Source of the DNA: Rhodobacter sp.
Lineage (GTDB): Bacteria; Pseudomonadota; Alphaproteobacteria; Rhodobacterales; Rhodobacteraceae
NCBI GenBank assembly: GCA_016704435.1
Contig: JADJAB010000017.1
Location: 21,001 to 85,000 of the forward strand
DNA length: 64,000 nt
Reading direction: 5' to 3'
Part shown: positions 41,064-49,510 of the stretch, piece after piece
Layout: every line of letters starts with the position of its first letter
Numbering within the stretch: the stretch's first letter is position 1
Notes under the pieces: model-generated
Told to the model about the DNA's origin: nothing
The model's database searches: none
What the model saw: the letters and a program-made list of their open reading frames with translations, nothing else
Translations under genes and position numbers: made by a program

Positions 41064-42566
41064 ATGGAGTTTCTCTGGCTCGGCCTTCAGCAACTGTCGG
41101 ACCCCTGGGTCTTTCTGACCATGTGTTCGGGCGCCATCCTTGGCGTCATCGTCGGCGCCATTCCCGGCGCGGGAGCGGCGGTGACGATCTCGATCCTCCT
41201 GCCCACCACCTTCTCGATGGAGCCGCTGATCGGCATGACCCTGCTTCTGGGGATCTATTGCGGCTCGGCCTATGGCAGTGCCATTCCGGCGGTGATGATC
41301 AACACGCCGGGCAGCCCGGTGGCCGTGCTGACCGCGCTGGAGGCCAAGCCCTTCGTCGACCGGGGAGAGGCGCGGCGCGCCCTGAGCCTGGCCTATTCCG
41401 CCAGCTTCGTCGGCGGCATGATGGCCGTGCTGGCGCTGATGCTACTGACCCTGCCGCTGGCGAAGGTGGCGCGCAACTTCGGCTCGGCCGATTTTGCCAT
41501 GCTGGCCTTTGCGGCGCTGGTTCTGGTGATCGTCGGCCATGGCGGGCGGCGGGTCGAGGCGACGGCGGCGATGGCCTTCGGCCTGTTCCTGGCCACCGTC
41601 GGGATCGAAACCGCCTATTCCACCCAGCGCTACAGTTTCGGCTTTTCCTTCCTTGCCGGGGGCATCCCGCTGGTGCCGATGGTGATCGGCCTTTTCGCCA
41701 TGTCCGAGGCGCTGATCCAGCTGACCGCCCGCGAGGTGCAAAAACCCGCCATCCAGCTGGGCGGCCGCTTCTTCCAGGGCTTTACCGAGGTCTTCCGCTA
41801 CAAGGTCACCCTGTTCGGATCGTCGATCTTCGGCATTCTCTGCGGCATCATGCCGGGCGTTGGCGAATTCCTGGCGCAGCAGGTCAACTATGTCTGGGCC
41901 CGCAAGCTGTCGAAAGACGGCGCCAACTTCGGCAAGGGCGCACCCGAGGGCATCATCGTCTCCGAGGCCACCAACAACTCGGTCCCGCCCGCCGCACTGA
42001 TCCCGCTTCTGGCGCTGGGCATTCCGGGCGAGGAACTGACGGCGATGATGCTGGCGGTGTTTCTGGTCCACAACGTCATTCCGGGGCCGGATCTTTTCGT
42101 ACAGCGGCCGGAATTCGTGGCGGGGCTTTACTGGACGCTCTTGGCGATGAACTTCGTCATCATCGGGTTCCTGCTGGTCGCCACCAACGCCATCGCCCGC
42201 GCCGCACAGATCAACAAGCGGTTCCTAGGCGTGGCGATCCTGACCCTGTCGCTGATCGGCACCTATGCCTCGGGCTACAACTTCGCCGACGTCGGCATCG
42301 CCATGGTCTTCGCGCTGCTGGGCTATGTGCTGCGGGCGCATCGCTGGCCGCTGACCCCGATCCTGCTGGGGCTGGTGATGGGGCCGATCCTGGAAGGCCG
42401 GATGCGGCAGGCGCTGGGCACGGCCAACGGCGATCTGACGATCTTTGTCACAAGGCCGATCTCGGCGATCATCCTGGCGGCGCTGGTGCTGCTTGTGGTC
42501 TTCACCTTCCGTGGCTGGCTGAAGCAGCGCAAACCTCGTGAGGACTGGCAGATCAATGACACTTGA
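41064..42566 (+). CDS. tctA: Tripartite tricarboxylate transporter large permease TctA
   Basis: A 500-residue permease with about eleven or twelve membrane helices. The family signature GVIVGAIPGAGAAVTISILL is at residues 29-48, and YGSAIPAVMINTPGSPVAVL and GIMPGVGEFLAQQVNYVWAR are further conserved blocks. PEGIIVSEATNNSVPPAALI is a hallmark of TctA. It uses the ion gradient to import the ligand delivered by TctC. GTG at 41061 and ATG at 41064 are adjacent; I chose the ATG. The stop overlaps the aldehyde dehydrogenase start by 11 bases. Confidence 0.94.
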   Translation: MEFLWLGLQQLSDPWVFLTMCSGAILGVIVGAIPGAGAAVTISILLPTTFSMEPLIGMTLLLGIYCGSAYGSAIPAVMINTPGSPVAVLTALEAKPFVDRGEARRALSLAYSASFVGGMMAVLALMLLTLPLAKVARNFGSADFAMLAFAALVLVIVGHGGRRVEATAAMAFGLFLATVGIETAYSTQRYSFGFSFLAGGIPLVPMVIGLFAMSEALIQLTAREVQKPAIQLGGRFFQGFTEVFRYKVTLFGSSIFGILCGIMPGVGEFLAQQVNYVWARKLSKDGANFGKGAPEGIIVSEATNNSVPPAALIPLLALGIPGEELTAMMLAVFLVHNVIPGPDLFVQRPEFVAGLYWTLLAMNFVIIGFLLVATNAIARAAQINKRFLGVAILTLSLIGTYASGYNFADVGIAMVFALLGYVLRAHRWPLTPILLGLVMGPILEGRMRQALGTANGDLTIFVTRPISAIILAALVLLVVFTFRGWLKQRKPREDWQINDT

Positions 42567-44042
42567 CCAACCCACCATCGACCGCCTTGCTGCCGCCCCG
42601 TCGCGCCGGGCCGCCTGCTGATCGACGGCAAATGGTGCGCCGGAGAGGGCGGCGAGTCGCCGGTGCTGTCGCCGATCGACGGGCGGCAGTTGACCACGTT
42701 GGCCACGGCCTCGGCGGGCGATGTGGACCGCGCCTGCGCCTCGGCCCGCGCGGCATTCGAGGACGGGCGGTGGAGCCGCCTTGCCCCGTCGGCCCGCAAG
42801 GTGGTGCTGCACCGGCTGGCCGATCTGGTCGAAAAGCATGCCGTGGACCTGGCGGTCCTGGGCGTGCGCGACAACGGGACCGAGATTTCGATGGCGCTGA
42901 AGGCCGAACCCGGTTCCGCCGCGCAGACCTTCCGCTACTACGCCGAGGCGCTGGACAAGGTCTACGGCGAGATTGCCCCAACCGCCGCCAACGTGCTGGC
43001 GCTGGTTCACCGCGAGCCGGTGGGAGTCGTCGGCGCCATCGTGCCGTGGAATTTCCCGCTGATGATCGGCGCCTGGAAGATCGCACCCGCGCTGGCGATG
43101 GGCAATTCGGTGGTGCTGAAACCGGCGGAAACCGCCTCGCTGACTTTGCTGAGACTGGCCGAACTGGCGCTGGAGGCCGGCCTTCCCCCCGGCGTCTTCA
43201 ACGTCGTCACCGGCCCCGGATGCGTGACGGGCGAGGCGCTGGCCCTGTCGCCCGAGGTTGACGTGCTGGTCTTCACCGGGTCCGGCGCGACGGGCCGCAG
43301 GCTGTTGCAATACTCGGCGCAATCGAACCTGAAGCGCTGCTATCTGGAACTCGGCGGCAAATCCCCGAACATCGTCTTCGCCGATGCCCCCGACCTGTCC
43401 GCCGCCGCCAAGGCCGCCGCCACAGCGATCTTTCGCAACGCTGGCCAGGTCTGCGTCGCCGGATCGCGCCTGCTTGTCGAGGCCTCGGTGCAGGCTGAAT
43501 TCGTCTCTGTCCTTGCCGAAACCACCCAGAAAATGACCGTCGGAAACCCGTTGTCACTGACCACCCAGATCGGCGCAATCAACTCCTTGCCACAGCTTGA
43601 AGGCAACCTTTCCTTCGTCACCGATGCCAAGAACGAAGGCGGCACCCTCGTTGCCGGCGGCGCCCGTACCCTGACCGAAACCGGCGGCTGGTACATGGAG
43701 CCAACAATCGTCACCGGCGTTCAGCCCGACCATCGCCTGTTCCGCGAAGAGGTCTTCGGCCCGATCCTGGCCGTCACCCCCTTTGCCACCGAGGCCGAGG
43801 CACTGCGCCTTGCCAACGCCACCGACTTCGGCCTTGCCGCCGGGGTCTGGACCGCCAACCTGTCGCGCGCCCACCGGATGATCCGGGGCATCCGCGCGGG
43901 TGTGGTGCATGTGAACACCTATGGCGGGGCCGATGTCACCGTTCCCTTGGCCGGGACCAAGCAATCGGGCAATGGCGCCGACAAGAGCCTGCACGCGCTG
44001 GACAAGTATTGCGACCTGAAGACAGCGTGGATTCAACTGTAG
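42556..44042 (+). CDS. Aldehyde dehydrogenase family protein (frameshifted near codon 14)
   Basis: An NAD(P)-dependent aldehyde dehydrogenase of about 496 residues. The ATG at 42556 overlaps the tctA end and encodes MTLDQPTIDRLAAA. That frame then stops, while RLLIDGKWCAGEGGESPVLS continues in another. One more C in the C4 run at 42596-42599 joins them. VPWNFPLMIGAWKIAPALAM, LELGGKSPNIVFADA (catalytic Glu) and FRNAGQVCVAGSRLLVEAS (catalytic Cys) are intact. It could oxidise the aldehyde made by the class III aminotransferase. An annotation without correction would begin at the ATG-like start near 42663. Confidence 0.9.
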
Positions 44043-44062
44043 CAGAGACTGTTTGGGGGCGC

Positions 44063-45292
44063 ATGGGCGACCGTATTCTTGTCGTTGGCACCTACGACAC
44101 CAAGGACGATGAACTGACCTACATTGCCGGTGTCATCCGCGCGCAGGGCGGCCGGGCGCTGACCATGGATGTCAGCATCCTCGGCGACCCGAAAGCCCCG
44201 ACCGACTGGTCCAAGCACCAGGTCATCGAGGCGGGCGGCGCGACCATCGAACAGGCCATCGCAGCCGAGAACGAGAATACCGCCATGCAGGCGATGGCGA
44301 GAGGGGCGGCGACGCTGTGCGCCCGCCTGCACCGCGAAGGCGCCTTCGACGGGGTCATCGTTCTGGGCGGAAGCATGGGCACCGACCTGGCGCTGGATCT
44401 GTGCGCCGCGCTGCCTTTGGGCGTGCCGAAATACGTCGTCTCGACGGTTTCCTTCAGCCCGATGATCCCGCCAGAGCGGCTGGCGCCTGATATCCAGATG
44501 ATCCTCTGGGCGGGCGGGCTTTACGGGTTGAACTCGGTCTGCAAGGCATCCCTGTCGCAGGCCGCAGGTGCGGTTCTCGGGGCCGCCCGCGCGGTAGAGC
44601 CGCCAAAGCGCGACCGCCCGCTGATCGGCATGACCAGCTTCGGCAAGACCGTGCTGCGCTATATGGTGACGTTGAAGCCCGCGTTGGAAAAGCGCGGCTT
44701 CGAGGTGGCGGTGTTCCACGCCACCGGCATGGGTGGCCGGGCGTTTGAATCGCTGGCGGCCGAGGGCGCTTTTGCCGCCGTGATGGATTTCGCGCCGCAA
44801 GAGGTGGGCAATCACCTGTTCGGCAGCACCATCACCGCAGGGCCGGACCGGATGACCAACGCGGGCGCGCGCGGTATCCCGCAGATGATCGCGCCGGGCT
44901 GCTATGATCTGATCGACGTGGTCGGTTGGCATCCGGTGCCAGAGCGGCTTCGCGACCACCCCGGCCATGCGCATAACCGTTTGTTGTCATCCTTCGTGAT
45001 GACGGCCGAGGAACGCCGGATGATGGCCCGCGAGATGGCAGGCAAGCTGGCGGAGGCGAAAGGAAAAACGGCTCTCTTCCTGCCCATTCAGGGTTGCAAT
45101 GAATGGGACCGTGAGGGCGCGCCCTTGCAGGACACCGGCGGTCTGGCCGCCTTCTGTGACGAGATTCGCAAGACCATCCCGCCCAATGTCCAGCTGATCG
45201 AGCTGGACTGCCACATCAACGACGCTGCCTTTTGCGACGCAGTTCTGCGGCTGTTCGATGAGTGGTTGGCGACGGGTGTGATCAGCGCCTAG
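44063..45292 (+). CDS. Tm-1-like ATP-binding domain protein (UPF0261)
   Basis: A 409-residue protein beginning MGDRILVVGTYDTKDDELTY, the typical start of UPF0261. GVIVLGGSMGTDLALDLCAA and IGMTSFGKTVLRYMVTLKPA match the two domains of the Tm-1 fold. FVMTAEERRMMAREMAGKLA and LFLPIQGCNEWDREGAPLQD are C-terminal conserved blocks. In plants Tm-1 binds ATP and a viral replicase; bacterial roles are unproven, though the genes often sit in aromatic catabolic operons. It follows the aldehyde dehydrogenase by 20 bases and its stop shares a CTAG with the convergent hpaH. Confidence 0.85.
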   Translation: MGDRILVVGTYDTKDDELTYIAGVIRAQGGRALTMDVSILGDPKAPTDWSKHQVIEAGGATIEQAIAAENENTAMQAMARGAATLCARLHREGAFDGVIVLGGSMGTDLALDLCAALPLGVPKYVVSTVSFSPMIPPERLAPDIQMILWAGGLYGLNSVCKASLSQAAGAVLGAARAVEPPKRDRPLIGMTSFGKTVLRYMVTLKPALEKRGFEVAVFHATGMGGRAFESLAAEGAFAAVMDFAPQEVGNHLFGSTITAGPDRMTNAGARGIPQMIAPGCYDLIDVVGWHPVPERLRDHPGHAHNRLLSSFVMTAEERRMMAREMAGKLAEAKGKTALFLPIQGCNEWDREGAPLQDTGGLAAFCDEIRKTIPPNVQLIELDCHINDAAFCDAVLRLFDEWLATGVISA

Positions 45293-46089
45293 GCAAAGGC
45301 GATCTCGACTTTGCCGAAGGGGCCGTAGTCGGCACTGAAGCGGCTGCCGGGGGGGGCCTCGATCGGGCGAATGAAGCTGCCCGAAAGCACCACATGGCCC
45401 GCCTCGATCGCTTGGCCATAGACCGCCAGACGGTGGACCAGCCACAGGATGCCAGTGACCGGATCGTTCAGCACACCTGCCCCCAGTCCCGTCTCTTCGA
45501 CCACCCCGTCGCGGCTGACGATGGCACCGACCCGGCGCAGATCGAACTCCTCGACCGCATGGCGGGCATCGCCCAGAACGATCCCGGCATTGGCGGCGTT
45601 GTCGGCGACGGTGTCGATGATGCTGCGGGTCTGGCCGCTGGCCGGATCGGCGCGCAGGATGCGGGTATCCAGGATCTCCAGACTGGCGCAGACGTGGTCG
45701 GTGGCCGCAACAACATCGGCGCGTGTGATCTGTGCGCCCTTCAGTGGCGCATGCATGACAAAGGCGATTTCCGCCTCGACCCTGGGTTGGATGAAACGGC
45801 CCTGAGGAATGATGGCGCCGCTGTCAATGTGCATGTCATCCAGCAGCACGCCCGAATCCGGCGTGGTGATGCCCAGGTCGCTTTGCATGGCGCGAGACGT
45901 CAGGCCGATCTTCCACCCTGTCACGCGCCGCCCCGCTGCCAGCTTTTTCGCCACCAGTGCGAACTGGATGGCATAGGCGTCATCCAGGGAGGCCGCAGGG
46001 TGGGCGACCGAGATCAACCCGCATTGCTGGCGGCTTCGCTCGGCGCCAAGAAGCGTCTCTGCACAGGCGGAAATATCCTCCGGCGTCAT
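45289..46089 (-). CDS. hpaH: 2-oxo-hept-4-ene-1,7-dioate hydratase HpaH
   Basis: A 266-residue enzyme of the hydratase/decarboxylase family (MhpD/HpaH). DDAYAIQFALVAKKLAAGRR, GWKIGLTSRAMQSDLGITTP and RVEAEIAFVMHAPLKGAQI are conserved, with the Glu pair that binds the divalent metal. GAIVSRDGVVEETGLGAGVL, GHVVLSGSFIRPIEAPPG complete the fold. It adds water to the ring-cleavage product in homoprotocatechuate degradation. Its start overlaps the upstream fumarylacetoacetate hydrolase-type gene by four bases. It is the last gene of the hpaEDGH unit. Confidence 0.9.
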   Translation of the reverse strand: MTPEDISACAETLLGAERSRQQCGLISVAHPAASLDDAYAIQFALVAKKLAAGRRVTGWKIGLTSRAMQSDLGITTPDSGVLLDDMHIDSGAIIPQGRFIQPRVEAEIAFVMHAPLKGAQITRADVVAATDHVCASLEILDTRILRADPASGQTRSIIDTVADNAANAGIVLGDARHAVEEFDLRRVGAIVSRDGVVEETGLGAGVLNDPVTGILWLVHRLAVYGQAIEAGHVVLSGSFIRPIEAPPGSRFSADYGPFGKVEIAFA

Positions 46090-46943
46090 TCGTCGCGCAC
46101 TCCGTTCACCAACGTGCCGATACCTTCGGCGCTGACTTCGATCCGGTCGCCGGGCGCCAGCCATTTCGGCGGCTCGAACCGCGCGCCGGCCCCGGTGGGC
46201 GTGCCGGTGACGATGATGTCGCCGGGGACCAGCGTGGTGAAGGTGGAGATGTAGGCGATCTGCCGGGCTACCGGGAACAGCATGCGTCCGGTGCGGTCGG
46301 CTTGGCGGACCTCGCCGTTCACGCGGGTTTCAAGGGCAATGTCGGTGATCTGTGCGGGGTCGGTGAAAGGCACCAGCCAGGGGCCCATGGCACCGGAGCC
46401 ATCCCAGTTCTTGCCTTGGGTCACGTTGAATTTCGCGTGCCGCACCCAGTCGCGGATCGTGCCTTCGTTGCACAGGGTCAGCGCGGCGATGTGGTGCAGC
46501 GCCTGCGCCTCGGGAATGCGGCGACCGCCCTTGCCGATGATCACGGCGATTTCGCCTTCGTAATCCAGTTGCGGGCTTTCCGGCGGGCGGGTGAGCGGCA
46601 CCTCATGGCCCACGAAGCTGCGGGGAAAGCGCGGGAACAGCGACATGTTGGGCGGGGCCTCTTGCCCGTCCTTGTACTCGGCATTGCGGTCGGGGAAGTT
46701 GACGCCGACGCAGATGATCTTTTCGGGGTCCGGCACTGGAATATCCCAACGGAAACTGCCGAAGCAATGTGTAACTGCGCAGGATTCCGCCCGGTCAGAG
46801 ACTGTTTTCCACCCGTTCGCCGCGATCACCGTTCGCAGGCTCGGCCACTGGGGGAACGCATCCGACAGCGCGATCAGCCCGGTCTCGCCAACCGCACCCC
46901 AGAGCCGCCGCCCCTCGGCGGTAAAGGTGGCCAGCCGCTTCAT
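46086..46943 (-). CDS. hpaG: Fumarylacetoacetate hydrolase family protein, probable HpaG-type decarboxylase/isomerase
   Basis: A 285-residue single FAH-domain protein. IICVGVNFPDRNAEYKDGQE stands for the usual GxNYxxHxxE, PQLDYEGEIAVIIGKGG contains the metal-binding ExE, and DWVRHAKFNVTQGKNWDGSG, DIIVTGTPTGAGARFEPPKW are conserved. In homoprotocatechuate pathways HpaG decarboxylates and isomerises 5-oxopent-3-ene-1,2,5-tricarboxylate. E. coli HpaG has two FAH domains in one chain, whereas this has one, so it may act as a homomer. The assignment rests on position between hpaD and hpaH. Both neighbours overlap by four bases. Confidence 0.8.
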   Translation of the reverse strand: MKRLATFTAEGRRLWGAVGETGLIALSDAFPQWPSLRTVIAANGWKTVSDRAESCAVTHCFGSFRWDIPVPDPEKIICVGVNFPDRNAEYKDGQEAPPNMSLFPRFPRSFVGHEVPLTRPPESPQLDYEGEIAVIIGKGGRRIPEAQALHHIAALTLCNEGTIRDWVRHAKFNVTQGKNWDGSGAMGPWLVPFTDPAQITDIALETRVNGEVRQADRTGRMLFPVARQIAYISTFTTLVPGDIIVTGTPTGAGARFEPPKWLAPGDRIEVSAEGIGTLVNGVRDE

Positions 46944-47920
46944 GACGCGATGATCGGGGTGGCTTTGAGGTCGCTGTCCGACAAGGTGGCGCCGGTGAAA
47001 AGGCTGCCTTCCTCGAACCACGATCGCGGCGCGGCGGCGCCCCAGAGGGTTTGCCTCTGCGGATCCTTCAGGTCCCATTTGATCGGTTCCAGGTCGGGGT
47101 CGACGGTCTGATAATCAGAGCAATAGATCTCGATCCGGTGGCCGTCGGGGTCGCGGACGTAAAGGAAGAAGGCGTTCGAGATGCCGTGGCGACCGGGGCC
47201 GCGCTCGATGTTTGCCAGCCAGCCGGTGGTGGACATCAGGTCCAGCAGGTCGATGATGTTCAGGGGCGTCGGCACCCAGAAGGCGGTGTGATGCAGGCGC
47301 GGGCCGGTGCCGTTGGTGAAGGCGATGTCATGCACCCCGCCCTTGCGATGCGTCCAGGCGGCCCAGAGGCGGCCAGATTCAGCATCTTCGGTGAATTCGG
47401 TGACGCGAAAGCCGATCTCGTTCCAGAAGGCCACGGCCTGATCGACGTTGGGCGAGAAGCAGTTGAAATGGTCGATCCGCAGCGGTTTTACGCCATGATA
47501 GAGACTGTATTTCTGATGGATCGGGGGCAGACGGTCCATCCTTGCATAGAACTCCAGCGGTATCCCTTGCGGATCGCGGGTGCGGAAGGTGCGGGCCTGA
47601 TGCGGGCGATCGACCCAGTCGACCGGCAGATCCTTGCCCGCAAAGAACGCCGCCGCGCGGTCGAGGTTGTCTTCGTCCCAGACCTTGAAGCCCAGATGCC
47701 CGGCCACGGCCGTTTCGGCCTGTTTCAGGATCACGCAATGATGGCCACGCTCTTCCATCGCCCGCAGGTAGATGGTGGAGGCATCTTCACCGGTGACCTG
47801 CAGGCCCAGCGTGTCGACGTAGAAGGCGCGCGATCTGGCCAGATCGGTGACGGAAAACTCGACATGGGACAGGCGCACGGTGTTGAACGGCGGGTAGAGG
47901 TTCGGGGCGGGGACGGGCAT
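46940..47920 (-). CDS. hpaD: 3,4-dihydroxyphenylacetate 2,3-dioxygenase HpaD (VOC family)
   Basis: A 326-residue extradiol dioxygenase with two vicinal-oxygen-chelate modules. VRLSHVEFSVTDLARSRAFY begins the N-terminal module. KPLRIDHFNCFSPNVDQAVA gives the first metal-binding His of the catalytic module, LHHTAFWVPTPLNIIDLLD the second, and DGHRIEIYCSDYQTVDPD the Glu. The C-terminal PIKWDLKDPQRQTLWGAAAP is characteristic of homoprotocatechuate 2,3-dioxygenases of type I. It opens the ring of homoprotocatechuate. It follows hpaE by four bases and overlaps the next gene by four. Confidence 0.92.
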   Translation of the reverse strand: MPVPAPNLYPPFNTVRLSHVEFSVTDLARSRAFYVDTLGLQVTGEDASTIYLRAMEERGHHCVILKQAETAVAGHLGFKVWDEDNLDRAAAFFAGKDLPVDWVDRPHQARTFRTRDPQGIPLEFYARMDRLPPIHQKYSLYHGVKPLRIDHFNCFSPNVDQAVAFWNEIGFRVTEFTEDAESGRLWAAWTHRKGGVHDIAFTNGTGPRLHHTAFWVPTPLNIIDLLDLMSTTGWLANIERGPGRHGISNAFFLYVRDPDGHRIEIYCSDYQTVDPDLEPIKWDLKDPQRQTLWGAAAPRSWFEEGSLFTGATLSDSDLKATPIIAS

Positions 47921-47924
47921 GGCG

Positions 47925-49430
47925 TCAGGCTCCTATCCGCTGGATCTTGTGGGTGCCGGTGGCAAAGGCGGTGTTCTTGGTTTCCATGTAGAAGTCGAAC
48001 GACCAGTCGCCGCCATCGCGGCCGATGCCGCTGGCCTTGGTCCCGCCGAAGGGGGTGGGCAGGTGGCGGACGTTTTCCGAGTTCACCCAGATCATCCCCG
48101 CCTCCAGCCCTTCGGAAAAGCGCAGCGCGCGGGTCAGGTCGTTGGTCCAGAGGTATCCCGCCAGACCATAGGCGGTGCCGTTGGCAAGGGCCAGCGCCTC
48201 GGCCTCGTCGCGAAAGGTCAGCGAGGTGAGGAAGGGGCCGAACACCTCTTCCTGCGCAATGCGCATGTCCGGGCGCGCGTCGGTGAACAGGGTCGGCTGG
48301 ATGAACCAGCCCTTGTCGCCGATCCGCTGGCCGCCCGCCGCAAGAGTGGCGCCGTCGGCCCGGCCCTTTTCGACATAGCCCGCGACCTTGTCGAAATGGG
48401 TCTGGTGGATCAGCGGGCCGATTTCGGTATTTGTGTCCAGCGGATGGCCGACCTTCAGGCGGTTGACGCGGTCGGCCAGCTTTGCGTGGAACGTCTCGGC
48501 GATGCTGGCCTGCACCAGAAGGCGCGAGGACGAGGTGCATCGCTCGCCGTTCAGCGAGTAGATCATGAAGATCACCGCATCCAGGGCCCGGTCCAGATCG
48601 GCGTCGTCAAAGACGATGACGGGGTTCTTGCCGCCCAGTTCGAAATGCACCCGTTTCAGCGTATCGGCGCCTTGTTTCATGATCATCGACCCGGTGCGCG
48701 ATTCGCCGACAAAGGCAATCGCCTTGATGTCGGGATGTTCGGTCAGTGCGCGGCCTGCGCCTTCGCCCATGCCGTTCACCAGGTTCAGGACGCCGGGGGG
48801 AAGGCCCGCCTCATGGCAGATCTCGGCCAGAAGGCGGGCGGTCAGGGGCGAAAACTCGGCCGGTTTGTGGACAACCGTGCAGCCGGCGGCCAGTGCGGGC
48901 GCGATCTTCCAGGTCGACAGCATGAAGGGCGTGTTCCACGGCGTGATGATGCCGACAGGGCCGATCGGGTGGCGGGTGGTGACGTTCCAATGCGTCGGCG
49001 TCGGCAGGCTTTGGCCGTCGCGCGCGCCGGGGGCCAGATCGGCGAAGTAGCGGAAGTTTTCGGCCCCCCGAAGGGCGGCTTTCGACATGAAGCGCCAGGC
49101 CTGTCCGGTGTCCCAGCATTCGCACAGGGCGATTTCCTCGGCCCGGTCCTCGATCAGGTCGGCGATACGGTGCAAAAGGGCCTTGCGCTGGTCGCCCGGC
49201 ATCGCGGCCCAGGCAGGAAAGGCGGCCTTGGCGGCCTTGGCGGCGGCGTCGATATCGGCCGGAGTGCCGAGTGCCACGGGCGCAATCAGGCTTTCGTCCA
49301 CGGGGCTGCGCGTCTCGAACCACTCAACCCCCGCCACGTCCTGACCACCGATCAGGTTCAGCACGCCGTCCTGGCGAAACCGGCGCAGATGCCCGTCAAG
49401 CTTGCCGAGCCGTTCCTGAAGACTGGTCAT
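47925..49430 (-). CDS. hpaE: 5-carboxymethyl-2-hydroxymuconate semialdehyde dehydrogenase HpaE
   Basis: A 501-residue aldehyde dehydrogenase. ITPWNTPFMLSTWKIAPALA, HFELGGKNPVIVFDDADLDR (catalytic Glu) and MIYSLNGERCTSSSRLLVQA (catalytic Cys) are the family motifs, and SENVRHLPTPFGGTKASGIG is typical of HpaE. It oxidises the ring-cleavage semialdehyde made by HpaD. The ATG at 49430 (MTSLQERLGKLDGHL) is preferred to a GTG-like codon six residues upstream. It is the first gene of the hpa unit and has an AT-rich upstream region with a TACTT-N8-AAGTA palindrome. Confidence 0.92.
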   Translation of the reverse strand: MTSLQERLGKLDGHLRRFRQDGVLNLIGGQDVAGVEWFETRSPVDESLIAPVALGTPADIDAAAKAAKAAFPAWAAMPGDQRKALLHRIADLIEDRAEEIALCECWDTGQAWRFMSKAALRGAENFRYFADLAPGARDGQSLPTPTHWNVTTRHPIGPVGIITPWNTPFMLSTWKIAPALAAGCTVVHKPAEFSPLTARLLAEICHEAGLPPGVLNLVNGMGEGAGRALTEHPDIKAIAFVGESRTGSMIMKQGADTLKRVHFELGGKNPVIVFDDADLDRALDAVIFMIYSLNGERCTSSSRLLVQASIAETFHAKLADRVNRLKVGHPLDTNTEIGPLIHQTHFDKVAGYVEKGRADGATLAAGGQRIGDKGWFIQPTLFTDARPDMRIAQEEVFGPFLTSLTFRDEAEALALANGTAYGLAGYLWTNDLTRALRFSEGLEAGMIWVNSENVRHLPTPFGGTKASGIGRDGGDWSFDFYMETKNTAFATGTHKIQRIGA

Positions 49431-49452
49431 GCGGGGGTCCTCTGGCACAATA

Positions 49453-49470
49453 TACTTCGCACGTTAAGTA
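49453..49470. promoter_or_regulatory. Inverted repeat upstream of hpaE, candidate operator
   Basis: TACTT (49453-49457) and AAGTA (49466-49470) flank eight bases (CGCACGTT) in the only AT-rich patch ahead of hpaE, 23 bases before its start. The shape suits a MarR or GntR-type dimer such as the HpaR class, but no such regulator gene is adjacent. Confidence 0.5.
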
Positions 49471-49510
49471 AAACTGCGCCCCGCGTCAAGCCCGAACTCC
49501 CGACGGCCGG

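Noticed and set aside
44063..45292. Search for a TIM-barrel partner of the Tm-1-like protein
   Set aside because: Neighbouring genes are an aldehyde dehydrogenase and hpaH; no such partner is encoded nearby.
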